From Pseudomonas sp. Au-Pse12 (GTDB taxonomy: Bacteria; Pseudomonadota; Gammaproteobacteria; Pseudomonadales; Pseudomonadaceae), in assembly GCF_021341665.1 (NCBI RefSeq), contig NZ_JAJTTH010000009.1, positions 186,001 to 250,000 on the forward strand: a DNA stretch of 64,000 nt, given 5' to 3'. A program made the translations under genes and the position numbers. This document shows, one piece after another, positions 44,627 to 51,973 of this stretch. The notes under the pieces were generated by a model. The model worked only from the letters and a program-made list of their open reading frames with translations, made no database searches and was not told the origin of the DNA. How positions within the stretch are numbered: position 1 is the first letter of the stretch; each line of letters begins with the position of its first letter.

Positions 44627-44665
44627 GGTTTTTCCCTGGTTGGGTTGTCGAGCGCCGGGGCGCGG

Positions 44666-45733
44666 TCAGAGGCTGGATTGATCGATGACCTGCAGGCTCA
44701 TCTGCTCCAGCAGCTTGTTCATGTGAATGAACTGCGCGAAGCGTTTGTCCTGGGTCTGGCCGTGGTAGAAGCGGTAGTAGATCTGCTGCACGATGCCGGC
44801 CAGGCGGAACAGGCCGTAGGTGTAGTAGAAGTCGAAATTGCCGATCTCGATGCCCGAGCGCTCGGCGTAGTAGTCGACGAACTGCTGGCGGGTGAGCATC
44901 CCCGGGGCGTTGCTCGGCTGGCGGCGCATCAGTTGCACCGGCGCCGGGTCGGCGGCTTCGATCCAGTAGGCCAGGCTGTTGCCCAGGTCCATCAGCGGGT
45001 CGCCCAGGGTGGTCAGCTCCCAGTCCAGCACGCCGATGATCTGCATCGGGTTGTTGGGGTCGAGGATCACGTTGTCGAAGCGGTAGTCGTTGTGCACGAT
45101 GCTCGAGGTCGGGTGGTCGGCGGGCATCTTCTCGTTGAGCCAGGCCTTCACGGTGTCCCAATGCGGCGCGTCCGGGGTCAGGGCTTTCTCGTAGCGTTCG
45201 CTCCAGCCCTTGATCTGGCGCTGCACGTAGCCTTCCGGCTTGCCCAGGTCGCCGAGGCCGCAGGCGTTGTAGTCAACCCGGTGCAGTTCGACGAAGCGGT
45301 CGATGAAGCTCTTGCACAGCGCTTCGGTCTGGCCGGCGTCAAGGCCCAGCTCCGGCGGCAGGTCGGAGCGCAGGATGATGCCCTTGACCCGTTCCATGAC
45401 ATAGAACTCGGCGCCGATCACCGACTCGTCGGTGCAATGCACGTACGCCTTGGGGCAGTAGGGGAAACCGTCCTTGAGCTGGTTGAGAATGCGGAACTCA
45501 CGGCCCATGTCGTGGGCCGACTTGGCCTTGTGGCCGAACGGCGGGCGCCGCAGGACGAATTCCTGGTCAGGGTATTCCAGCAGGTAGGTGAGGTTCGAAG
45601 CCCCGCCCGGGAACTGGCTGATGCGCGGCGTGCCGCTGAGGCCTGGGATGTGCGCCTTGAGGTACGGATCGATCAGGTTGGCGTCGAGTTCCTCGCCGGA
45701 GCGAGTGCGGGTGGACTGGTCTGTAAGCGCCAT
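44666..45733 (-). CDS. APH-family phosphotransferase (ACAD10/11-like kinase domain)
   Basis: This 355-residue aminoglycoside-phosphotransferase-fold protein has a nucleotide loop (FPGGASNLTYLLEY), a catalytic loop (SIVHNDYRFDNVILD, HxDxxxxN type) and the metal motif VLDWELTTLGDPLMDLG. The family includes the kinase domain of ACAD10/11, which phosphorylates 4-hydroxyacyl-CoAs, and it is not an antibiotic-resistance enzyme by context. It is co-directional with the SDR gene downstream and is likely co-transcribed with it. Confidence 0.85.
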   Translation of the reverse strand: MALTDQSTRTRSGEELDANLIDPYLKAHIPGLSGTPRISQFPGGASNLTYLLEYPDQEFVLRRPPFGHKAKSAHDMGREFRILNQLKDGFPYCPKAYVHCTDESVIGAEFYVMERVKGIILRSDLPPELGLDAGQTEALCKSFIDRFVELHRVDYNACGLGDLGKPEGYVQRQIKGWSERYEKALTPDAPHWDTVKAWLNEKMPADHPTSSIVHNDYRFDNVILDPNNPMQIIGVLDWELTTLGDPLMDLGNSLAYWIEAADPAPVQLMRRQPSNAPGMLTRQQFVDYYAERSGIEIGNFDFYYTYGLFRLAGIVQQIYYRFYHGQTQDKRFAQFIHMNKLLEQMSLQVIDQSSL

Positions 45734-45987
45734 GCTTATCCCTTCTGCTTATTCTGGAGGCCAGAGATTATTGGTTAATCTAATGCGCCTACCGGCCTCT
45801 CACAATCGCAACGGGCCTTTATAGGTGCGCGTGTTGCTGGACAATCATTGCTTTTGATACAAGCGTTTGAATCTTCATCGGCCGGCCCTCAATCCCGCAG
45901 GCGCAAGGGCCGTCGAGGCGGGCGGGTCGCTGGCAAGCCAGCTCCCACACGGGCCCGCAGGGAGCATAGGTGCTGCTCGGGGCGGTG

Positions 45988-46938
45988 TCAGCTTGGGGGT
46001 GGCAGGGCCAGCGGAGTCAGCAGCGGCCGGCCTTCGAAGTGGGCCAGCAGGTTGTGGCCGACCCTCTCCACGGTGTCGCGGCTGGCCTGGGGCGACAGGC
46101 CGGCGACATGGGGCGTGAGCACGACGTTGTCGAGCACCTTGAGGGCGTCCGGGACTTGTGGCTCGTCGTCGAACACGTCCAGGGCCGCGCCGGCAATTCG
46201 CCGTTGCTGCAGGGCCTGGAGCAGCGCGCTGCTGTCCACCACGCTGGCCCGGGCAATGTTCACCACAAAGCCCTCGGGGCCCAGCGCCTCCAGCACCTGA
46301 TGGTCCACCAGGTGCCGGGTCTCGGCGCCGCCGGGCGTGGCGATCACCAGCACATCCACGTCACGGGCCAGTTCCACCAGGGTCGGGCAGAAGCGATAAG
46401 GCTGGTCCGCGCGCGGCTGGCGGCTGTGGTAACTCACCGGCATGTCGAACCCCAGGGCGCAGCGCCGGGCAATGGCCTGGCCCACGGCACCCAGGCCGAG
46501 GATGCCCAGGCGCATGCCGGCCAGGGACGGGCGCATGACTTTTGGCCATTGGCCCTGGCGCACCGCGGCATCGGCCTGGGGAATGCCGCGCACCAGGGAC
46601 AGCAGCAGGGCCAGCGCATGGTCGGCCACCGAGGGCGCGTTGACCCCGGCACCGTTGGTGACCGCGATGCCGCGATTGCTCGCCGCTTGCAGGTCGACTT
46701 GTTCATAACCGGCGCCGATCACGCAGATGATCTGCAACCGCGGCAGGGCGGCGATTTCCGTCGCGTTCAGGCCCAGCGGGCCGCGGGTCAGCACCGCGTC
46801 GATCTGTCCGGCGTGGTCCCGGATCGCCTGGGCCCGGGCTTGCGCAGTGGGCGCCAGGATCAGCCTGAAACCCAGGTCTTCGAGGTGCGGCAGGTAGGCG
46901 TTGACGTTTTCAACCAGGACCAGGACGGTGGCGCGCAT
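45988..46938 (-). CDS. D-2-hydroxyacid dehydrogenase
   Basis: This 316-residue NAD(P)-dependent dehydrogenase has the dinucleotide site LGILGLGAVGQAIARRC followed by SYHSRQPR (Arg after beta-2, suggesting NADPH, glyoxylate/hydroxypyruvate reductase-like). Catalytic residues lie in NIARASVVDSSALL (Arg), DVFDDEPQVP (Glu) and LTPHVAGLS (His). ATG 46938 has GAGGAG upstream; longer upstream frame is not supported. Substrate unknown. It stands alone between 254 bases of gap and the hydrolase gene. Confidence 0.87.
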   Translation of the reverse strand: MRATVLVLVENVNAYLPHLEDLGFRLILAPTAQARAQAIRDHAGQIDAVLTRGPLGLNATEIAALPRLQIICVIGAGYEQVDLQAASNRGIAVTNGAGVNAPSVADHALALLLSLVRGIPQADAAVRQGQWPKVMRPSLAGMRLGILGLGAVGQAIARRCALGFDMPVSYHSRQPRADQPYRFCPTLVELARDVDVLVIATPGGAETRHLVDHQVLEALGPEGFVVNIARASVVDSSALLQALQQRRIAGAALDVFDDEPQVPDALKVLDNVVLTPHVAGLSPQASRDTVERVGHNLLAHFEGRPLLTPLALPPPS

Positions 46939-47141
46939 CAAGGGGCTCCTCGGGAATAGATGAACGGCGCAGGGATGGCTATCCAGCGACGGTCCGCCAG
47001 CAGGCGCCAGGGGGCGCAGCAGACCGGGGCGAGGGCTCAAGGGTGGGGGTTGACGGGGATTTTGGCAATCCTGGCCGGCACTGTTCCCGGGGCCGAACGC
47101 GCGCATCGGCGTCCCCGGGGCAGTGGCGGAAACGGCTTGAA

Positions 47142-47681
47142 TCAGAAGCTCACGTCAGGGGTCTTGATCAGGCGCACGAAGGGCCCGTTCAGGGTGGCGT
47201 TATGGTGGGCGATGATCTTTTTCGCCCCCAGCACGGGAGTGTCCATGCAGGTGTGGGCGTCTTCCACCAACAGCACGGCAAAGCCCAGGTCGCCGGCGGC
47301 GCGGCAAGTGGCGTCGACGCAGTACTGGGTCTTCATGCCGACGACCAGCAGTTCCTTGACCTGGGCTTCCTGCAGGCGTTCGGCTAGCCCGGTGCCGACA
47401 AAACAGCTGGGGCGGGTCTTGTCCAGCACGCAGTCCAGTTCCTCATCCACTTCCAGGGTCGGCAGCAACTGCCAGAACGGGCTGCCGGCGGCGATCGGCG
47501 AATCGGCGGGGCCGGTATGGCGCACGGCGAAGATCGGCGCCCCGGCCTGGCGGGCGCGGCGGATCAGCTGATTGATGTTTTCCAGGGTCTGTTCGCGCTT
47601 GTAGGGCTTGTCCGGTCCATTGAACAGGCCGACCTGCATGTCGATGACCAGCAGGGCACGCTTGGCGTTGGATAAAGGCAT
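47142..47681 (-). CDS. Isochorismatase-family cysteine hydrolase
   Basis: This 179-residue protein has the catalytic triad of the family: Asp in LLVIDMQVGLFNG, Lys in LDKTRPSCF and Cys in MKTQYCVDATCRAAGDLG. The family includes nicotinamidases, isochorismatases and amide hydrolases; the exact substrate is not evident. ATG 47681 has GGAGAG upstream. A minus-strand terminator lies just before it, so it has its own promoter in 47682-47720 or depends on read-through. Confidence 0.88.
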   Translation of the reverse strand: MPLSNAKRALLVIDMQVGLFNGPDKPYKREQTLENINQLIRRARQAGAPIFAVRHTGPADSPIAAGSPFWQLLPTLEVDEELDCVLDKTRPSCFVGTGLAERLQEAQVKELLVVGMKTQYCVDATCRAAGDLGFAVLLVEDAHTCMDTPVLGAKKIIAHHNATLNGPFVRLIKTPDVSF

Positions 47682-47720
47682 CTTGTCTCTCCTTGTAGTG
47701 CCAGCTGGACGGAGAAACAA

Positions 47721-47749
47721 AAGGCCCCGTCCATTGCTGGCGGGGCCTT
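47721..47749 (-). terminator. Terminator of the small upstream transcription unit
   Basis: AAGGCCCCG (47721-47729) and CGGGGCCTT (47741-47749) form a 9-bp stem with an 11-base loop. Read on the minus strand the stem is followed by TTGTTTC, making a U-rich tail. It separates a tiny unit at 47750-47850 from the hydrolase gene. Confidence 0.7.
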
Positions 47750-47767
47750 GGTTTTACTGTGCTTGCC

Positions 47768-47845
47768 TTACCCTGCACAGCCACCACACGACCCGCCGGA
47801 AGCAGTCGTGGTAGTGGAGGTAGGGTTGAGCGCGTAGATATTCAT
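47768..47845 (-). CDS. Candidate 25-residue Thr/Gly/Cys-rich peptide gene
   Basis: The minus strand reads MNIYALNPTSTTTT, then ASGGSCGGCAG and a TAA stop. The start lies only a few bases after the predicted transcription start (promoter at 47854-47883), so the message would be nearly leaderless, and it ends just before the terminator. The C-terminal SCGGCAG suggests metal binding or a modified peptide. An overlapping 34-codon frame from 47858 would start inside the -10 element and is less likely. The unit may instead be a non-coding RNA. Confidence 0.35.
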   Translation of the reverse strand: MNIYALNPTSTTTTASGGSCGGCAG

Positions 47846-47853
47846 GGGGTCCG

Positions 47854-47883
47854 ATCATGCCGTCTGTCCGTGAGCCCTGTCAA
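47854..47883 (-). promoter_or_regulatory. Sigma-70-type promoter of the small unit
   Basis: On the minus strand TTGACA (47883-47878) is followed by an 18-base spacer and CATGAT (47859-47854). The -35 is perfect and the -10 matches four of six positions. It predicts a start near 47847 and a transcript of about 130 bases ending at the 47721-47749 terminator. Confidence 0.5.
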
Positions 47884-48191
47884 CGCAACCCTGCGGGCGC
47901 CGGCTCGTCGGCGAACAGACTCATCGGACGTGCATCGCCGTTGCGCACGCCTGCGCTGGCAAACCAGCCCCACGGAAACGGGTTTGGGCGTGAGAGGGCC
48001 GGGCCAGACGCTTCGCCACCCAGTAGAAAATATCCCTGCAGCGCATAAACCGTTCCTCAGCTGAGTCTATGCAGCGCCCGCGGAATCCCGGACAATCGCG
48101 CCCCCTCTATTTCGGTCGGGGTTCTGTCTGTCGGGTACTCCGACGCGCCCTGACCGAATGGCAAATGACCGGAATGTGGAGATCCCACCGG
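47884..48191. other. Gap before the amino-acid permease, no gene seen
   Basis: The stretch contains degenerate REP-like pieces (GCGCCGGCTCGTCGGCGAAC near 47909) and should hold the permease promoter. The in-frame extension of the permease to 48069 or 48165 lacks a ribosome-binding site. Nothing else stands out. Confidence 0.4.
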
Positions 48192-49472
48192 ATGAATGAT
48201 CAGGCCAACAGCGTTGATCAACGCTTTGAAACGGCGGCCCCAGCGACCCTGAGCAGCTGGAACCGCCAAGACACCACCTGGATGCTGGGCCTGTTTGGTA
48301 CCGCCATCGGTGCCGGTACCCTGTTTCTGCCCATCAATGCCGGCCTCGGCGGCTTCTGGCCGCTGCTGATCCTGGCGCTGCTGGCGTTCCCCATGACCTT
48401 CTTCGCACACCGCGGCCTGACCCGCTTCGTGCTGTCCGGTCGCGATGGCGCGGACATCACGGAAGTGGTGGAGGAGCATTTCGGGATCAAGGCCGGTGCC
48501 CTGATCACCTTGCTGTACTTCTTTGCCATCTTCCCGATCCTGCTGATCTACAGCGTGGCCCTGACCAACACCGTCGGCAGCTTCATGGAGCACCAGCTGC
48601 ACATCGCGCCGCCGCCGCGGGCGATCCTGTCCCTGGTGCTGATCCTCGGCCTGCTGGCCGTGGTGCGCTGCGGCGAGCAGGTGATCGTCAAGGCCATGAG
48701 CCTGATGGTCTACCCGTTCATCGTTGCCCTGGCGTTCCTCGCGGTGTTCCTGATTCCGCACTGGAACGGCGGCATCCTCGCCACCGCCACTGACGTGCCG
48801 GCACCTTCGGCCTTCCTGCACACCCTGTGGCTGGCGATCCCGGTCATGGTGTTCTCGTTCAACCACTCGCCGATCATCTCGGCCTTTGCCGTGGACCAGA
48901 AGCGTCGCTACGGCCTGCACGCCGAAGAGCGCAGCTCGCAGATCCTGTCCCGCGCCCACCTGCTGATGGTGGCCATGGTGCTGTTCTTCGTCTTCAGCTG
49001 CGTGCTGACCCTGTCGCCGGCGCAGCTGGCGGAAGCCAAGGCGCAGAACCTGTCGATCCTGTCCTACCTGGCCAACCACTTCAGCAACCCGACCATCGCC
49101 TTTGCCGCGCCGCTGATTGCCTTCGTGGCCATCGCCAAGTCGTTCCTGGGCCACTACATCGGCGCCAGCGAAGGCCTCAAGGGGCTGATCGTCAAGAGCG
49201 GCCGGCGTCCCGGGGCCAAGGCCCTGGACCGCGTGACCGCGGCGTTCATGCTGGTGATCTGCTGGGCGGTGGCGACCCTCAACCCGAGCATCCTGGGGAT
49301 GATCGAGACCCTCGGCGGCCCGGTCATCGCGGCGATCCTGTTCCTGATGCCGATGTACGCCATCCGCAAGGTGCCGGCCATGGCTCGCTATCGCGGCCAG
49401 GCGTCCAACGTCTTCGTGACCCTGGTGGGCCTGGTGGCCATTACCGCCCTGGTGTACTCGCTGGCTTCTTGA
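48192..49472 (+). CDS. HAAAP-family amino-acid permease (serine/threonine transporter-like)
   Basis: The protein has 426 residues from ATG 48192 (MNDQANSVDQRFE), with GGAG at 48178-48181. Eleven membrane segments are visible, with TTWMLGLFGTAIGAGTLFLP at the first, the hallmark of SdaC/TdcC transporters, then HRGLTRFVLSG and FSFNHSPIISAFAVDQK. It is most similar in layout to proton-coupled serine transporters; threonine or aromatic amino acids remain possible. Confidence 0.87.
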   Translation: MNDQANSVDQRFETAAPATLSSWNRQDTTWMLGLFGTAIGAGTLFLPINAGLGGFWPLLILALLAFPMTFFAHRGLTRFVLSGRDGADITEVVEEHFGIKAGALITLLYFFAIFPILLIYSVALTNTVGSFMEHQLHIAPPPRAILSLVLILGLLAVVRCGEQVIVKAMSLMVYPFIVALAFLAVFLIPHWNGGILATATDVPAPSAFLHTLWLAIPVMVFSFNHSPIISAFAVDQKRRYGLHAEERSSQILSRAHLLMVAMVLFFVFSCVLTLSPAQLAEAKAQNLSILSYLANHFSNPTIAFAAPLIAFVAIAKSFLGHYIGASEGLKGLIVKSGRRPGAKALDRVTAAFMLVICWAVATLNPSILGMIETLGGPVIAAILFLMPMYAIRKVPAMARYRGQASNVFVTLVGLVAITALVYSLAS

Positions 49473-49475
49473 GTG

Positions 49476-49515
49476 CGACGCCCCGGCGCTGGCCAGCCAG
49501 CGCCTACAGAGAACG
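49476..49515. repeat. Short REP-like unit after the permease
   Basis: GGCGCTGGCCAGCCAGCGCC followed by TACAG is a compact REP-type dyad just after the permease stop, probably protecting the mRNA end. The hairpin GCCGCCGCTGCTTG/GCACCGGCGGCG nearby may act as terminator. Confidence 0.5.
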
Positions 49516-49629
49516 CCGCCGCTGCTTGAGTGCACCGGCGGCGTTGTCGTTCATGGCATTGACCGGGATCCTTTGTCGGCTTGAATAAAGGTCTAAGCTA
49601 ATGATTTTGTTTCTGTCTGGAGTCATTTC

Positions 49630-50247
49630 ATGGCCCGTGCCCACCCGCAGCTGATGCGTGCCAGGCTAGATCAGTTGCACCCGACCCAACTCACCGTGGG
49701 CCTGGCCGAAGTCAATGCCAAGCGCCAGGAGTGGCAGCAGTTCAAGCGCAAGGCGCGGGCCCAGGCCCTGGAAAACCACTGGTTTCCCTGCGTGCTCGGC
49801 CCGCGGCAGCGCTACTACATCGTCGACCATCATCATTTCGGCCTGGCGCTGTTGCAGGAAGAGGTAAAAGAGGTGCCGCTGCTGGTGCTCAAGGACCTGT
49901 CCTTTGTCGACCCGGCAAGTTTCTGGGAGGTGATGGCTTTCAATCAGTGGGCTCATCCCTATGACGCCCAGGGCGTGCGCCGCTCGTTCGAGCGTATTCC
50001 CGCACGCATCAGTGACCTGCAGGATGATCCCTACCGCAGCCTGGCCGGGCTGCTGCGCCGCGCTGGCGGTTTCGCCAAGGACGCCACGCCGTTCAGCGAG
50101 TTTCTCTGGGCGGATTTTTTCCGCCGGCGCATCGATAGCCAGGCGCTGGGCAAGCTGGGGGCCAAGGTTCAGGCCCGGGCCATGAAGCTGGCGCGCGGCC
50201 AGGACGCACGTTACTTGCCAGGGTGGGTGGGCCAGATTGTCGACTGA
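49630..50247 (+). CDS. ParB-like nuclease-domain protein
   Basis: This 205-residue protein of the ParBc_2 superfamily has LHPTQLTVGLAEVNAKRQEW at the N-terminus, the core YYIVDHHHFGLALLQE (histidine-rich version of the ParB box) and VPLLVLKDLSF. It is not a plasmid or chromosome partition ParB, since the CTP/parS-binding helices are missing. GGAGTCATTTC precedes ATG. Its 3' end overlaps the SulP gene by 11 bases. Function unknown. Confidence 0.8.
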   Translation: MARAHPQLMRARLDQLHPTQLTVGLAEVNAKRQEWQQFKRKARAQALENHWFPCVLGPRQRYYIVDHHHFGLALLQEEVKEVPLLVLKDLSFVDPASFWEVMAFNQWAHPYDAQGVRRSFERIPARISDLQDDPYRSLAGLLRRAGGFAKDATPFSEFLWADFFRRRIDSQALGKLGAKVQARAMKLARGQDARYLPGWVGQIVD

Positions 50248-51919
50248 TCAAGGGCCACTCGCTGGCGCCCCCGTCGCTGTGCCTCGCCGCAGCCGTGACC
50301 TGTTGGCCGGTCTGTCCATCGCCGGGCTGCTTTTACCTGAAGCGGTGGCCTATTCGAGCATCGCCGCCTTGCCGCCCCAGGCCGGGGTCATCGCCCTGTT
50401 CGCCGGGTTGCTGTGCTACGGCCTGTTCGGCACCAGCCGCTTTGCCATCGTGGCGGCCACCTCGTCATCGGCGGCGGTGCTGGCGGCGGCGACGCTGTCG
50501 CTGTCCGATGGTGATGCGCAACTGCGCCTTAACCTGGGGTTCGCACTGGTGCTGCTGACCGGGGCCTTCTTTATCCTGGCGGGGCTGTTTCGCCTGGGCG
50601 GGGTGACCGCGTTCATCGCCAAGCCGGTGTTGCGCGGCTTTGCCTTCGGCCTGGCGGTGACCATCATTCTCAAGCAGTTCGCCACCGTGGTCGGGGTGCA
50701 CTTGAGCACCGGCAATCTGGTGCGCTTCCTGCCGCAGTTGCTTGAGCAATGGCCGCAGTGGAACTGGGCCGGGGCGGCGGTGGCGGCGCTGGCGCTGCTG
50801 GTGCTGGTGATCTGTTCGCGGATTCCCTACGTGCCCGGTGGGCTGGTGGCGGTGCTGCTCGGTATTGGCGCCGGGCAGTGGCTTGACCTGCCGGCCCACG
50901 GGGTGGCGCTGATCGGCGTCATCGAACTCAAGCTGGACGTGCCGAGCCTGCCGGACCTGCCGTTTGCCGACTGGCTGCGCCTGGGCGAGCTGGCGTTTGC
51001 CCTGGTGATGATCCTGTATGCCGAGTCCTATGGCTCCATCAGCTCCATGGCCCTCAAGCATGGCGACCGGGTCTCCTCCAACCGTGACTTGCTGGCCCTG
51101 GGCGCCGCCAACCTGGTGTCCGGGCTGTTTCACGGCATGCCGGCCGGTGCCGGTTATTCGGCGACCTCGGCCAATGAGGCGGCGGGCGCGCGGTCACGGC
51201 TGGCGGGGCTGACCGCGGCGGCGGTGATGCTGCTGATCGTGCTGACGGTCTTGCCGTACATCGCCCTGACCCCGGAGCCGGTGCTGGCGGCGATCGTCAT
51301 GTATGCCCTGGGCCATGGCCTCAGCCTGCAGCCGCTGGGGCGTTATTTCATCTGGCGCCGGGATCGCTTCCTGGTGATCTGCGCGGTCACCGCGGTGCTG
51401 GTGCTGGGGGTGCTGGACGGCCTGTTGCTGTCGGTGGGGGTGAGCATTCTGTTGATGCTGCGCCAGCTGTCGGCGGCGGATATCCAGATTCTCGGCCAAT
51501 TGGGCAGCGGCCACGACTTTGTCGACCTGAGCCGCCATCCCCAGGCCCGACAGGTGCCGGGGGTGCTGATTCTGCGGCCGGGGGAGGCGCTGTTCTTCGC
51601 CAACGCCGAGCGCATTCTGGGTGGCGCCTTGCGCCTGATCCGGCAGGTGCAGGTGCCGATCCACAGCGTCATTCTCAGCCTGGAAGAGTCGCCGGACCTG
51701 GACGGCACCAGCATCGAGGCCCTGGACGAGTTCTTCCGTCAGGTCAGCCTGGAGCACAAGCATCTGGCCCTGGCCCGGCTCAAGCACAGGGCCAAGGATG
51801 CCCTGGCGGCCTTGCCGTCGAGCCGCGAGTACCGGGTGCTGCTCAGCGGCACCAGCGTCGATGACACGCTGCAGGAAAGCCTGCGGGGCTTGAAGGCCGG
51901 GGCGTTTTCCCAGGCATAA
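50237..51919 (+). CDS. SulP-family anion transporter
   Basis: This 560-residue protein has about 12 membrane segments, with the family motifs SRDLLAGLSIAGLLLPEAVAY and GMPAGAGYSATSANEAAGARS (the G-x-x-x-S-x-x-S site). A C-terminal STAS domain (about 430-550, VILSLEESPDLDGTSIEALD) follows. It carries sulfate, bicarbonate or dicarboxylates; the substrate is not determined by sequence. The start is a TTG at 50237 inside the ParB-like gene, which implies coupling. Confidence 0.85.
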   Translation: MSTDQGPLAGAPVAVPRRSRDLLAGLSIAGLLLPEAVAYSSIAALPPQAGVIALFAGLLCYGLFGTSRFAIVAATSSSAAVLAAATLSLSDGDAQLRLNLGFALVLLTGAFFILAGLFRLGGVTAFIAKPVLRGFAFGLAVTIILKQFATVVGVHLSTGNLVRFLPQLLEQWPQWNWAGAAVAALALLVLVICSRIPYVPGGLVAVLLGIGAGQWLDLPAHGVALIGVIELKLDVPSLPDLPFADWLRLGELAFALVMILYAESYGSISSMALKHGDRVSSNRDLLALGAANLVSGLFHGMPAGAGYSATSANEAAGARSRLAGLTAAAVMLLIVLTVLPYIALTPEPVLAAIVMYALGHGLSLQPLGRYFIWRRDRFLVICAVTAVLVLGVLDGLLLSVGVSILLMLRQLSAADIQILGQLGSGHDFVDLSRHPQARQVPGVLILRPGEALFFANAERILGGALRLIRQVQVPIHSVILSLEESPDLDGTSIEALDEFFRQVSLEHKHLALARLKHRAKDALAALPSSREYRVLLSGTSVDDTLQESLRGLKAGAFSQA

Positions 51920-51922
51920 AAA

Positions 51923-51952
51923 AACGCCGCGTATCGTGGAATACGCGGCGTT
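51923..51952. terminator. Strong hairpin between SulP and acnB
   Basis: AACGCCGCGTAT (51923-51934) and ATACGCGGCGTT (51941-51952) are perfect 12-base arms with a 6-base loop, preceded by an A-run and followed by CTTTCTT. It can terminate both convergent genes. Confidence 0.88.
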
Positions 51953-51973
51953 CTTTCTTACAACGCTACAGCC

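Noticed and set aside
44666..45733. Aminoglycoside resistance gene
   Set aside because: The fold is APH-like but the sequence and neighbouring SDR fit the ACAD10/11-like metabolic kinase group; resistance is not supported.
47754..47858. A 34-codon frame MIGPHEYLRAQPYL overlapping the small Cys-rich frame
   Set aside because: Its ATG lies within the predicted -10 element, so it would not be on the transcript unless a different promoter is used.
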